The notes under the pieces: generated by a model
What the model was told of the DNA's origin: nothing
Seen by the model: the letters and a program-made list of their open reading frames with translations, nothing else
Databases searched by the model: none
Part shown: piece after piece, positions 1 to 11,989 of the stretch
How positions within the stretch are numbered: position 1 is the stretch's first letter
Layout of the letters: every line of letters begins with the position of its first letter
Made by a program: the position numbers and the translations under genes
NCBI GenBank assembly: GCA_008508345.1
Contig: QNGE01001005.1
Location: forward strand, 96,587 to 160,586
Reading direction: 5' to 3'
DNA from: Paragonimus westermani
Lineage: Eukaryota > Platyhelminthes > Trematoda > Plagiorchiida > Troglotrematidae
Length of the DNA stretch: 64,000 bases

Positions 1-3000
1 GCAGCCTTTATGTGCTCAGGATTCTTAATTTTCAGAGAATCATCGTGCCTTGTGATTGGAACAGATCTTTCTGCTTCGTTGGTGATGAAGTGTGTCTTAG
101 TGCCATATGCAGTTTTGTTCCTGATAGCTGCAACAAACCCCTCATCATGTCCTTGTAGGTGGAAAGTCCAAGTTCGTTCTCGACTGCTTCAATGCCACAG
201 AATGGGATGGACCAGTTGGCCTTTCTACCTGAAACGGACGTTCCCATTCATTGTATTACATCTACGAGTTTCTCTTTCAGACGTAGAATATAGACGTAGC
301 AAATAGATAGTTTAGATGATCTGGCAAGTTTTCCAGTCTGTACCTTACAACATCGTTGACCATTCGTCTTACGGCATGTTGGACTGTGCATAAAAAATGC
401 TTTGCATCTCACTCACATCAAATTTGCTAAAAGCACTTATCGGTGCTCCTCAGGAAAGCCTTGTTGTTGTTGGTTGTTGGAAAAGCTGGTCTTAGAGTCT
501 TTTTGGTGTATGTCATTCTTGGCTTTTAGCTGAGGGGAACATAGAAATGTCCAAAATGCAACATGCAAATGTAAGACAACCTGAGACTGGGAAGTGTTTT
601 TGATGTGTTTTATGAAATTATAGAAGACTTCTGTGACAAAGAGTGATATGTGATCCTTGTCATGCTGGAAGTAGCGGATTATAACCCACAACAGTGAAAT
701 TTTTTTGCCTTGAAGGTAAACAACCATGTGATATGAAGATCGTGCAGTTGAGAGACAAGAAATCACCCGATCTGATCACAATAGACGTAAGAGATCATCA
801 TTTCAGGAACGTGATAAAGCCGGGTTCTCTTTGAAAACCTTCAAATTAACCTAACAGAAGTAAGTAGTATGAGATTAATCGATACAAAAAGTTTGGGACT
901 CTGAAAGAAAGCATATTTATATCTTTTGCCGAGCATCTGCTTGAAACTGGGCATAATCGCGTTCCCGGACTCTTTCACTGTGCTATCCGCCACCATCTTA
1001 TGGTGTGCTCAGGTTACACCTCTACGATTCGCCACCAATTACGAACTTCCGCGTTAATAAACGGTTCATGTTGACATTAAGTCTGCCCCGGTAAGTAGGC
1101 GTGCAGTCTCACTGGACAAGTTTTGGATAGCCGTGTTAAGTTGATCCGTTTGTCTAATGTCTACCAGTGTCCGTTATTTGAATGTGGTTGTGATTCTAGT
1201 CTTGGTATGTCTCTATTTTTGTATATCTGTCATAACCACATTGTGTCTCTATGTGTATGAGTGCGTTCAGAGTGTGTAAAGTGTTGTGCAGGTTAGCTAT
1301 ATAAGAGTACATTATTGAAATTCTTGATAGAAACCAACTGTTAATTGTAGTCCTTCTCCTGAACTTATTGTATTTTTCTGAATCCAGTGCTAAATCCTTT
1401 AAAAAGAATGCCACTTAAGTGGAATATAACCAGTGTTTTATTCGCTAGTATTATCTGGCTTCATGCAAAACACTTTCAAAGCCACCGTATCGTTACTAGT
1501 GTTCTTAGCAAGGTCAGTTGAATGTACAAATCAATGTCAGTCATCAAGAAGTTGTACGAACAAATATTGTTCAAAAGTGAATAGTTTGTTGACAAACGTG
1601 AGCTACTAGCCGGCAGGAGACTGTCATTTCAGGAAGAATCTCAAGTCTGTGAGTGAGAGGAATGAAACCAAAATCACTTGCTGTGATACCAACTGTAAGG
1701 TTGTTCAGAGTTATGGAGCAATATGGAGTTAAACCTATAAGCCTGACGACCATCCGCATATAATTACAGCTTTCGCTCTTCGTTGACCTTTCCGTACGCA
1801 TGATTCGAACAACCGTACTGGTTTGAAGCTTTACTAGTCTGCCAAAATTCATCAGAAATTAATGTCCTCTCTCCACTGATGTCATTGCGTGCAAGGTGAA
1901 CATATTGAACATGTGTTAGTTTGCTCCAATAGGTAATTGAAACGTGAGTAGTTTGCTGCATCGTTCAAAAGCCGGTCAATAGAAATCTTCATAAAAATCG
2001 CATAATCTGCGGTCACTTTTGTGTGAAACTTAACCTATACCGATCAAAATCATTGATCAGACATCAATGATCATCAGCTGTCATTCTAACTCGAGAGTGT
2101 TACTTCACTTAATGTCTACAACACCGGATGAAAAATCAGAAGATATTTATTTTTATGAATATAATAAAATGAAAAGATCATATTCATCCCAATTATGCGG
2201 ACATAAAGAAGTTGTAGAACAAGTGTCAATTTTGGGCGTCAAACAAATACGGAGAAATTATTTTTCGTTTTCTGTTCATGACAAATCAGGTTTTGCTTCC
2301 AATTTCGCACTGTTTGTTTTTCCCTTGGCTAGAACATTTTTCTACAGATTGTTTGCAAATTTCATCACCTAGAATACTGTGGAATGTCATTTCGAAAGGT
2401 TTTGCCCACATTTTAAACGCGGCATTTGCCGTTAATTTGGAACAGTTGTTCATTAGACAGGCAGATAGGGTGAGTATAAGGAAATCGATCACGTTTCACT
2501 GAATCAGCTAACGGGGTGATCAAGGATGCTTTTTCGTCTTATCAAAAAAGATTGACCACATGTGATTACATTCAGTGATGCAATGTGAAACATAAACGAG
2601 TCGGCCAATTATCGACCGATCAATCGGTCTAGTGTAGATCAAACAGAATGGGGGCAAAATGGCTCTGACAAACGGAAATCAATTTTTCAAACCTCTTCAC
2701 TAACATTTCGAGTGAATTGCCAAAGGGTGTGGTCAATTAACACAGAAAAACACTTCGTACGTGAAACTAAGCAGTCCATAAAATTAACAGGACAGTTGCT
2801 GTATCTATTCTCCAAGCTCAACGGACCCCTTATCATAATTCAAAAACGAATGTGGCTGAACCATGGCGTATGCTAATTCGGTTGTGTGTAATGCGCGGGT
2901 AACGAGGCGGTGATCTACAAGGCAGCCTCACATGGACGTTGGTAGGCGTTCAACTCGAAATTTTTAGAAAGAATACTCATTACTAAAGAGTTCTAACAAA

Positions 3001-3334
3001 GGCACACATCGTGTCTGTTCACGTGAGCATGACAACAGCGACCGATTGTGGATAATGATAACATTAGTTGAAATAAGTACCTGAACACTCGTATTTGATG
3101 TAAAAAATGGTAACCCTCATTTTCCCTGTCAACAATCAAGTTCTACATTTAAAGCCAATCAGTTAGGACACTTGTTAATATTGGCTCTATATTTTATTAC
3201 AGTTTCTATGAGTTGAAATATCTCTGTGTGTAAAAACGAATCATCTTTTGTGACGAAGAACGAACACAAAAATTTGGAAGGAGTCAACCGAATTCTGCAG
3301 ATTAGCACAGCTTGTTTTCAAACCTGTGTTCAAT
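1..3334. other. 5' flank of complexin, no gene recognised
   Basis: Only short open frames without family resemblance on either strand. The segment should contain the complexin promoter and any 5' UTR exon, but I see no TATA or initiator context that I can defend. A stretch near 2880-2960 resembles the one near 6660-6770, suggesting a shared old repeat. Confidence 0.6.
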
Positions 3335-3389
3335 ATGGCCAGTTTTATTGCTAAGCAGTTGATTGGAAATCAGCTGGAGTCTGTCAAAG
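3335..3389 (+). CDS. cpx: complexin coding exon 1
   Basis: Begins at the ATG that gives the conserved MASFIAKQ start of invertebrate complexins and ends before a GTGAGC donor, leaving phase 1 (first base of Gly19). The amphipathic N-terminus encoded here is the part of the family linked to membrane and SNARE C-terminal interaction. The 5' UTR limit is not visible; an upstream AG at about 3299-3300 could be a splice or spliced-leader acceptor, but this is inference. Confidence 0.92.
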
Positions 3390-6300
3390 GTGAGCCAAAA
3401 CTTTGTTAATGGTAGTTGAAACCTGGGCAAAAGGTCTTATTTTGCAAACATTAGATGGCAATTCACAGAATAATTTACCAACCTCTTAGACGTGAGTGAA
3501 CTTGAATAACGTACCCTGTTTTTCGAGAATATCAACATGAATGCACATAAAATGAGAGTTCATGTTTATGGTTTATTGGTTTTAGTTGAGCTCGGAATCC
3601 TCTTACATGAGCTTCCTGACCGTTACATTTGAAATCGCAATATTTTGGAAATCAAATCAACAGGAGCATTTCAGGCAAAATTAGGTTGTAATTAAAATCA
3701 CCTTTCTACCCATTATCAGTAAAATAAGCTTAACCGCAAGAAACTCTCCCGCGTGAACTTCTGCATCGTACCGTGACTTTCGAGTGATAGAGGAGAGTTA
3801 TTTCTAAAACACTGCGTACTTACCCTAAACTTGTTCTGGAGTAATGTAAGAATAACCCTTTGCGTAACATTCTAAGTATGGTTCACAACTCCGTCAAACG
3901 AACAAACATTCAGATGTGGGGACCCGGTCGTTTCTGACCAACGTATGCATGAAATTAGAGTCGAAATGGATCTCTGTGCTTAACAGTACGTGCATGAACG
4001 CGGATTAATGCCTGATTACTTGATAAGTTTTTGATTAAGAAAACCAGCACCATGAAGCGTTCTTCAACAACCATATTTAACCGCATTAGTAAAAGTCAGG
4101 TTACTAAATTGTCAGATTCAGTCAAGTTAAAACGCTGGATTGTCTGGTCACATTATCGCAAACAAAAGTGTTTATATTCTTTCGTGTATTTGTGTGAGCT
4201 GTCTGGCCAAGTTTTTTTGGAAAAAAATATAGCAGAAACACGAATAATTTGAGCCTCCATGTGGAAATCTGGTCCGAAAGATAGCGTTCATACTCTCGGA
4301 ACCCGACATTCGAACACAGGATTCAAACGTACTTTGAAATCAGTCACTCATTAATATCAAACACATTATTGTATTTCGAGTTTTTTAAACTGCCAACCTA
4401 AAACGTTAACTGTTTTTTACGTTTTAAAGGAGCCCTGGGTGACAAAAAAGACGATGATGGTGGTTCTGGAGCCAAAATGATCGACCCAGAAGTTGAAGCA
4501 GCTCTCCGAGAGGCAGAGGAGAGGCGGGAGGCCAAACATCAAAAGATGGAGGAGGAGCGTGAAGTGATGCGTCAGGGCATTCGAGATAAAGTGAGTTACG
4601 TACAGCAGATTGATGTAGTAGTGTTCACGTGTGAATGATACATATAAAAGCAGGCTAACAAGACCAAAAATTGTTCCGACCTTTTTGCGAATCTCCCTAC
4701 TCATTGTTTGAAGTAAATTCAAATGCACACATTCTAACTGAAGTCTGTGAGCTCAGTCGACGAGAGGACACCAAACTATTAATAAGTTTGATGTGAAAAC
4801 GATAAAATTGAACGAACACGGAAATCTACAGTGAATTCATCTTACATGATCTAAGTGATCAACGAAAGGCAGAAGTGGTTAACACATGATACGGTTACGA
4901 ATCGTGAACACGCATTACGGGATACACTGACAGTCAATATCCCAGAAAAACGGAAAACCTAATTTTTCAGCCCAGAATGCATTTAGTTTAACATAGCAGA
5001 CCATAGTCTGCGTATATGTATATATATAGACTTTAATGCAGTGAAAGTGGAATCGGCCATCCGGAAGAAAATGAAGAAGTGTGTGTCGAAGATAAGTCTA
5101 AGCATGCTATCGTGTGAAAAAGACAAAACTGGAAATCGCAAATTGTCATCGAAATAAATCACGGAAAACAAATAACTGCTGGAGAAAATAGACCTTCCCC
5201 AACATCGTGATATTGGCAGATCTTGACTTTTCATCGGTAACTAACAGTTGCATTTGGTGTAATAGGTTTGGATATCACGAACTGAGGGCCATCCGTTATC
5301 TTTCTAGCCTTTCCATCCCTGCTAATCAATATGAATACCCTCCAGATCTGATATCAGTCATTTTCTCTGGCCAAAGTACTACCATGAAGCTTGAACTATT
5401 ACCTCGACTTACTATCTGACCAAGTGTAGTGTAGAAACCAGTTGCCTGCGTCACAACACTCATGAAATTTGCATCGGTGATGTACATCGTGAACCCAAGC
5501 CAAATTTTAACTGGCTCATGTGGTTCAACAGGTTATCATATCAACAGCAAATCACAGCCACCAGTGTTCTGTGTGTGTGCCCTATTCAGTCTTTCGACAT
5601 TCAAATATTCATTAGGTTCATTCTTCCTTTAGTAACTCCTCGTTTGTAGTGTTTTGTCGTTTACTAAACAGTAAATTTATTTTCATTTCAGTATGGGATC
5701 AAGAAAAAGGAAGAGGAAAATACAACGGAATTCGATTTTTCGAGCCCGGAAGGTCGTTTGGGAAGAAAAAGGAAGACTCCGGCTGAATTGGCTGCCGAAG
5801 CTTCTGCAGCCGAAGAGGCTGAAAACTCGTTGACAAGTGAGTAGTAAGTGTTGAGTGATTTGAAAACTTGCTTAATACAAGTTCATTACCAATTTTGCTT
5901 TTTACCACAGATAATCACTCACCCTAGACCATTTAAGAAGAGTCAGTATAATGGAGTTTTACTAGCTGATTGGAAATCATCAGTATATAGTGCAAATCGA
6001 CCAAAGGTATATGTTATTGACGAGTTCCAGCCATAGTGAAACTCGAATCTAGTGTTTCGTTCCTGAGGGAAGTGCAACAGTTGCCGTCAGTTGTTGGTGA
6101 TGTTCAACGTGTATTGAAACATAAGTAGTTTGGGTGACTGGTTAATTCAGAGGAGACACAGTAATGGAAAATCTGGGCTTCGACTGGAACCAAACCAGCA
6201 AGGGAAACAGCACACCCAAACCTGAAAAACGCTGTATTGGCTGAACTACGAAGCAAAGTCAGCAGCTCTGGAATTTCTCCCCTCGAATGAGTCACCCGCA

Positions 6301-9300
6301 CGCTCCACCCTTTTAAGGAATCCAACAAATAACGTAGGGGATCGAATGTCCAAGTACCACGAACACCACTCGCGTTTATTCGCAGGTTCCACGGTCACAT
6401 AGACTTCATAATTCATCCGAATGGAAAAGCCGCGATTATATGCGGGTGGTGTTTAGTTTACACTACACAAATTTCCTAATAATCAGTATTCACCTGTATT
6501 CGTCAGCGGACTAAAGGGTGATTTTGTTTTAACTGAGATATACGGGTAGAGAATCCAGCTACTAAAACCATCTGAGGAGTTACTGTCTTTGCTTGTGACG
6601 ATCTAGCAGCCTTAGTGTTAACGGCGAGCCACTGTTGCTGGAATTTTAGATGAAATGACTCGGTCCCGCCTAATCTGTGGCTAGTGAGACGATGATCCAC
6701 AAGCTGATCTTTTAAACACTCGTGTAGTAGTTAAGTTTCCGGTGGGTGTTCAACGCTTCTTTGAGATGTTGCCTATGCTACCTAGCCTATCCAAATACTC
6801 ATTGTGAGAGACTGACGGAGGTTCCCAAACAGCAGTGTCAAACGCAGTTTTCTGAATCACGGGAATAAAAAGTTATCTTTGATTTATTGTGGTTTTCAAG
6901 AACTCGGAAATCTCCGCGATCTAGTTTCTGCAGCTAGCTGCTCCGGACACATCCCTAACATACTCCCGGATACAACGTACGTGCGTAGTATAGTTCCTGA
7001 AATTGGACTCTTTCAGGTTGTTGTGTCCCTGGATGCGCTTTGTTGCCCTGATGACAATGGGGGAATTGCGGGACAGTGGACTGTTTTGGAACCGGCTCCG
7101 AAGTATAACGTAGACAGGCTCACCACTATTGAACAAGATGTATCCGCAGCATCAGTTTGTGTTCATCTAAGCATTTTTTGTCAGGAAAGAGACAAGTGTA
7201 ACGCACACTTGAAGTCAAATCATCTCAATTCATGCACCGGACAGGAAATTAGGTTAGAACGTGTAAATGGTCGGCCGCCGAAAGCGTTTTAAACGTGCGG
7301 TCACGCTCGAATGGTCAAGCCACCACATACTTATAAAGTGCCTAATTTTACAGACGGCACGACGTCTTCACAATCCATGTTGGGAGAGGTCAATTTTTGA
7401 GGGCATGTTCAAATTTGTGCAGTGGCAATAGCACAAAACACAGTCGATTTTTCCAAACGCATGAAAAAATCTAAGTTTTAAGTGGAGTGTTAAATATTGC
7501 CAAGAAATCTGTACCATGAACAGAGGTTTGGGAATTTGGATTGTTTCAAAGTGAACACTACCCACCCTTGACGCAGCAGTAGCAGCCTTTGTGTTGTGAT
7601 TAACACGCTAGTCTCACAAGCAACTGTGGGAGCTCCGGTTTGGACAGAAAACACACTACTTATGTGCTTCAGTAAGAGCGTAACTCAGGTCTAGTGCTTC
7701 CGTTCGAAGTGGGCTAGCTGAGAGACCTATCTGAATACTAACTCCTGCGGACAACCAAATGGACATCGTTCGCCTGTTTGTATGTTCTGGGTGAATTTAA
7801 TAGCCTACCGACATTTTTACACATACTGTGATAATGCTGGACTAGCGTAGGGATTCGATCGAGGCGTTTCATACACGTATTGTACTTGACGAAAAGAAAC
7901 AAGGTAGCAAGGTCGGATTTGGCCTTGGGGAGCAGTACGTGATTCTGTTTCAGGTGGGGTTGAATCATTCCTACAAACGTATCGATAAGCAATTTGCATT
8001 ATTACGTGTGTGGAGGACGAGTGTCTGGGCATGGATGATGTGGTACACGCATATGCCGTAGCCCACTAGTCTGATCTTATCTGTGATGAATCGGTTTATG
8101 CATGCATTATGGGTTGACCGTACCGCTTTGACTGAACTTCAAAGGCAAACTGTGCTACTGATCGTTTACATTCTGTGTATGTAATTTCCGTTTAGTACGT
8201 GAATTTTGGGCTTATCCTATACGTCTGGTACGGAGTTCAATTCGTACGTTCATGTACAGACTGTAATGGAAGTCTTTGTCCTGGTTACAGCTAATATCCC
8301 TAAGCGGAGGTGCTAGTGCAAATGTTTCACTTGGCAGGTTTTTCTCAACTTAACTCGTCCGAGGAATGTGAATGATTCTGGTTGGTGGTCAGCCAGTGGG
8401 ACAGAACGAAACCGTTATCTATCCGTTCCGCACTAACATTCCGATCCGGGCTATTATTGAGGATGCACATGTTAATCCAGTATGTGGTTGAGCTGCTTGT
8501 TTACTTGATGGGGTTGTCATACTATTTTTGTGTACGATAACAGGTGAATAAAATACAACGGAAACTGTGAGGGAGACGGTATATCGTACAGCTTCTCTAG
8601 TTACAAATGTGTGACGTCGGCTTGGAAGAGGAACACGAAAACCGTAGTAGACTCAATAAAGCAGTTCACGTCTCGAGTTATGTGAGCGAATTCGATTTCA
8701 TGCTTTTCGTGTTCTGTGTGTGTGTGTGTGTGCATCTCATTCCCTGGGATGCACTAACCTGCACCCCTATACTGCAACGCTTCTTGTATTACACTTCAAA
8801 AATCTTTCTTCTCAGTGTAGATCTCGTCATTGCAGCCTCTCTCTGTTTAGTTTCCGAGAGATAGGGGTTTCCTTTCCTTATTAGCCAATCAAGTGGCTAA
8901 CCAGCATTGGCCGGCTGGACACAAAGGCCCCACTGGCACACCTCCCGGTCTTATTCCTTCGGGTTTACACTGGATATGTGGTGTGTTGGCGGAACTGCAA
9001 TTGGTGCAGCGCAAGCGAATTACAGTGATGGATATGCGCAGGCGTCCTTTGGCTTCGGTCACTGTGACAGGCTAATCCGAATCGGATGCCGCCAACCGTG
9101 TGTGCGCATCTCATTCCCTTATTGTAACACTCGAGTTTATCTACACTTGCTGGAAGAATCGTCAGTAATAAGATGCAGTCATATTTTGGACTCTAATCTC
9201 ATCCTTACCAGTGACTGTCAGAGACAATGTGTCTACTTAAATGGTGTATAAATACCGAATTTAATTCCCAGTGGCAAAATTTTTAATCTCTAAGCATTTT

Positions 9301-9516
9301 GTTGTGCATCTGAATTTGTCGTGGCTCCGTTTAACAATCACTGCTGGAATTTACACCATTGTTCTTCCAGTGACAGTCATAACTCGCTGCCCCCTTGATG
9401 TATTCTCGTGTGTTATAGGCATGTTGCCAGAAAATATGCGAGAAATGGCCAACAAGGTTACGGAAGTCCCCGGAAAGCTTATGTCCGAGGCATCCGAAAA
9501 ATGCACCGCAATGTAG
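3335..9516 (+). CDS. cpx: Complexin, four coding exons, 152 aa with C-terminal CAAX box
   Basis: Complexins bind the assembled SNARE bundle at synapses, clamping spontaneous release and promoting calcium-triggered fusion. The coding join is 3335-3389, 4430-4590, 5692-5836 and 9419-9516 (55+161+145+98 = 459 nt, including the stop). Residues 1-19 (start MASFIAKQ) form the N-terminal segment, about 35-50 the accessory helix, and about 51-73 the central SNARE-binding helix. Arg51, Arg62, Arg66, Ile69 and Tyr73 fall where mammalian complexin-1 has Arg48, Arg59, Arg63, Ile66 and Tyr70; His55 replaces Tyr52, as in fly complexin. A lysine-rich stretch (75-78) and a TPAELAAEA region match fly-type complexin. 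The last four residues, CTAM (Cys149), form a prenylation CAAX box. Length fits the family (about 135-160 aa). Junctions agree in phase and all introns are GT-AG. Alternative 3' exons in the last intron cannot be excluded. The symbol follows the invertebrate name. Confidence 0.93.
3390..4429 (+). other. complexin intron 1
   Basis: GT-AG intron of 1040 bp (donor GTGAGC, acceptor TTTTAAAG). A short open frame near 4031-4252 has no recognisable similarity and lies inside the intron. Nothing else supported. Confidence 0.85.
4430..4590 (+). CDS. cpx: complexin coding exon 2 (accessory and central helices)
   Basis: Encodes residues 19-72: an acidic linker (KKDDDGG), then the charged helix with REAKHQKMEEEREVMRQG, nearly identical to the family's central helix. 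This exon holds most SNARE-contact residues (Arg51, Arg62, Arg66, Ile69). It ends in phase 0 at Lys72 before a GTGAGT donor. The strong match to the family is the best single piece of evidence for the gene. Confidence 0.95.
4591..5691 (+). other. complexin intron 2
   Basis: GT-AG intron of 1101 bp with a T-rich acceptor (TTTTCATTTCAG). A short alternating TA tract lies near 5016-5030. No other feature recognised. Confidence 0.85.
5692..5836 (+). CDS. cpx: complexin coding exon 3
   Basis: Encodes residues 73-120, starting with YGIKKKEE, which closes the central helix (Tyr73 is the last SNARE contact), followed by a basic GRKRKTPAELAAEA segment typical of invertebrate complexins. It ends in phase 1 before GTGAGTA. 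If the donor were not used, the frame would stop a few bases downstream, which would give a truncated protein lacking the CAAX tail. Confidence 0.93.
8690..9120 (+). repeat. dispersed repeat copy A (inside complexin intron 3)
   Basis: The core near 9035-9090, with a TCACTGTGACAGGCTAATCC-like string, recurs in diverged form at about 57930-57960 on the same strand and at about 47500-47540 on the opposite strand. A TG tract followed by GCATCTCATTCCC appears twice here (8715-8743 and 9099-9118), suggesting two fragments of one family. One frame reads as a protein-like segment (GYAQASFGFGHCD), but it carries no intact domain. Copy limits are approximate. Confidence 0.5.
8715..8732 (+). repeat. (TG)9 microsatellite
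   Basis: Nine uninterrupted TG units in intron 3 of complexin, directly ahead of a GCATCTCATTCCC string that recurs at 9106-9118. Confidence 0.9.
9419..9516 (+). CDS. cpx: complexin last coding exon with CAAX box
   Basis: Acceptor TGTTATAG, phase 1, joining exactly to exon 3. Encodes residues from Ser121 on: MLPENMREMANKV, an amphipathic C-terminal segment, then a Cys-Thr-Ala-Met terminus and TAG. In fly, the CAAX isoform is anchored to vesicle or synaptic membranes by prenylation; Met at the last position favours farnesylation by the known CAAX rule. The open frame runs on upstream to 9271, but that part lacks similarity and precedes the acceptor. Confidence 0.92.
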
Positions 9517-9637
9517 CCTCCTCGTCTCTGGTGTCCAGCTACCTAGCTAGGTGGTGTCATACGGAGCGATTATTGGACCAATATGCCTGCTGAGTGACAT
9601 TTTTTTAAAGAATGGAAGAAATAATTTATTTTTCACG

Positions 9638-9643
9638 ATTAAA
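9638..9643 (+). terminator. candidate proximal poly(A) signal ATTAAA
   Basis: Common variant of the poly(A) hexamer, 122 bases after the complexin stop. AT-rich DNA produces such hexamers by chance, so this is only a candidate. Confidence 0.35.
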
Positions 9644-10493
9644 TTGCTTCATTGGACATAGATTTGCGAGTTCTGTCCTACAACTTGCTGCTCTTGTTAT
9701 AACGCGGACAACCTTCCTTGTGTGTGTTTTTCAATACCTTCTATTCATCCGTCACAACAATATTCCAAAGTAGCTCTCGTACCAGACCAAACAAATTATC
9801 TTCTAGCCTCTCCTCCCAGTCATAAAGCTGATTCTACTGACAGCTAGAAGAAAAATTAGCCTTCGAAACTGTTCCATGCCTTGGTCTGTCTGTGATTTCA
9901 CACACCCGTCTGTTTGTCAGACAAATCGACCACAACGCATTAATTTCTTTCTGAGCTTTTCAAACCTTTAGCAGTCTACACATTTATACGCATACAAATA
10001 CACACAACCTTCAGTGAAGTTGCATAATACTCGTACAGAGGACAAAATCCGTCCCCTGTCTGTTCAAAATTCCAGCACCCTTCTTCTTCTCTTCGTCATT
10101 TCCACCTTTATGCTTCATTTGTAACATTGTAAATTAGCTGCTCTAGAAAAAATGACCATTTTCACAAAACAACTGGAGTTATATACATATATATATATAC
10201 ATCTACATATGATCAACCGATATAGCATAAAAATAATTATTATCACTCAACTGTTTTTACACGAGCCTGGAAAAAGGTGAGTCGACATAAGTTGGAATCT
10301 TGAGTTTCAGAAGTCGTTCGAAACAGTCGGAAGAATTTTTTAAAACCCGTTCGAATTGTCATTCACCCACTTGACGTTGACTGTTAATAGTTTTGTTTTA
10401 GCATGACAGGTTGATGATAAACATTAAAAAGGATGTTGTAATCTAAAAACAAAATAATATTACTCGTGTTCATCATGTCACTCAAAAAACTTC

Positions 10494-10499
10494 AATAAA
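10494..10499 (+). terminator. candidate distal poly(A) signal AATAAA
   Basis: Canonical hexamer about 980 bases after the complexin stop, at the end of the pyrimidine-rich stretch and just before the 3' end of the oppositely oriented R2-like relic. Confidence 0.35.
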
Positions 10500-10727
10500 A
10501 GCATGAAAAGACTCAGATCATGTGATGTTCTTCGGAGTAACGTTAACAATCTATTTCCAACGAAAGTCTTACATCTCCCGGATTTAGGATTTGTACTATT
10601 CGTTAGAATGAGATATATTTCCCTTGGGCAAATGAGACGCTGTTATCGATATGGTGACTCATATTTGGGTCAGCATATCAGTATTTAACATATATCTAAA
10701 TCTATATATGTTTGTGTTATAAGTGCC

Positions 10728-11260
10728 CTAGGTGCCTTTCATATGTGAGTCGGATATTTTGAGGGCCTTTTGAATAGATGCGACGTGAATGTCTGAAAAA
10801 TCACATTTTGAGAAATCCATTTGTTGGTGGAATTTGTGGGATGGTGGATGTATGAAATCTCTGTTACTAATTACAATGATACACTGTGATACTCTGTAGG
10901 AAGGGCGGTTCCAGAAACGGGGAGAGGTGAAAGTACACCGAGCGATTCTTTGAGAACTGTGTTTATCCTTCTTCAATTTGACCGTCGCTCCCTTTCTGTA
11001 CGAAATACAAATAGTCCAGTCGATAATGAAGGTTGTACCGTCTTTGAATATAAGGAGGTTGGGTTTAATGAGTGAGTTCGCCGTGAGGACATCAGGTCCG
11101 AGAGCATTGGAAACTTATTGTTTTTCTATTTACGAATCGTTATTGCAGATCCAATGCTGCGTCGTTTGCATATATCAGAAAGGGAAGAACGGCATGACTG
11201 AAGAATGTAAGGCGAAATTTCATGACCGTTACCACATCGGAATTTTAATTTTTCCACTGA
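10728..11260 (-). pseudogene. R2-like Cys/His motif and restriction-like endonuclease
   Basis: At about 11255-11190 one frame reads RCGNGHEISPYILQSC and continues with an ICKRR tail, matching the CCHC-like CRxC...ETxxHILQxC...RRH block of R2 proteins. In another frame, SLIKPNLLIFKDGTTFIIDW matches the PD-(D/E)xK core (KPDL...viDv), with Asn for the first Asp (11059-11067). That frame stays open to the stop at 10728 and includes an ISNRDFIHPPSHKFHQQMDF segment like the end of R2 proteins. A frameshift separates the two blocks. Confidence 0.75.
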
Positions 11261-11989
11261 TTCTCGACAGCCGTGTGACCGTCAGATTTTGGTGGGCAAC
11301 AAGTCAGTTCTAAGTAGCATCGTTCTGATTTGTGGGCCGGGTTTAATCCTGATTGGGGTCCGTTACCAGTTTTGTGAGGTGGACGTTTTTGGGGAATGCC
11401 GAAAGCAAGCACCGTTGTGCGTACTACGGAGGGTCTCATGCCATACAAAGTTTGATTCTTTTTTGAATGTAATAACCGTTGTGACTACCCACATTTGGCG
11501 TGAGGACAAGGCAGTGAAACAGTTGAAATGAGGGAGGGTGTTAAGCCTATTGTAGAACCGAAATTCTGGGGGACAAATATTTTCCGATGTGATATCTTCC
11601 ATTCAGAGGCGTACGAGACTAAAGACTGGGTATCCCGAGGCCGTCGGAATTGGTGTCCAAGTAAAAGAAAGAATGGGACATGCCATTGGGCAGCCGCAGC
11701 CATTTGAACGTCTTTTTATGGACGGATGTGAGATATGGTTGGGTTAATCTTAGTAGCAGATGTCTCTTCAAGATTTTCGATTCTTCGCTATGGTTTCAGT
11801 AGCACTGCCGTCACCCCGTTTAACAATTTTGATCAATCGGCAACCGCAGCTCTTTACAAGATTTTACTCCAATTGATAGGTATACATAGAACCTTGAATG
11901 TTGTTGGAAGGAAGAAGAAATTATGATGGTACCATTCACTTCCAAGGATCAGTCGTCAAGAACAATGATACATCCGTTCCTATTTGCTT

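Larger units (their letters stand above)
5837..9418 (+). other. complexin intron 3, 3.6 kb, carries a dispersed repeat
   Basis: GT-AG intron of 3582 bp. It contains tRNA-like or SINE-like debris near 6650-6780 and 7590-7730, a TG microsatellite at 8715-8732 and a repeat copy near 8890-9120. Open frames here (for example 6879-7292 and 8907-9251) have no recognisable family. An alternative 3' exon of complexin could lie here but none is supported. Confidence 0.75.
9517..10500 (+). other. probable complexin 3' UTR
   Basis: About 1 kb without any recognisable coding sequence, rich in T and C on the + strand between 9700 and 10140, with an ATTAAA at 9638-9643 and an AATAAA at 10494-10499. These fit a short and a long 3' end for the gene just upstream. 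The assignment rests on position and composition only. Confidence 0.5.

Noticed and set aside
5837..5846. Complexin ending at the TAG that follows exon 3 when read through
   Set aside because: A strong GTGAGTA donor sits there and the downstream exon continues the protein in phase with family-like sequence.
6879..7292. 137-codon frame in complexin intron 3
   Set aside because: No recognisable domain, and it lies within an intron of the opposite-free plus-strand gene; it may be chance.
9271..9418. Upstream extension of the last complexin exon's open frame (from an ATG at 9271)
   Set aside because: Unrelated to complexin; a good acceptor at 9417-9418 gives the right phase and the conserved tail begins just after it.
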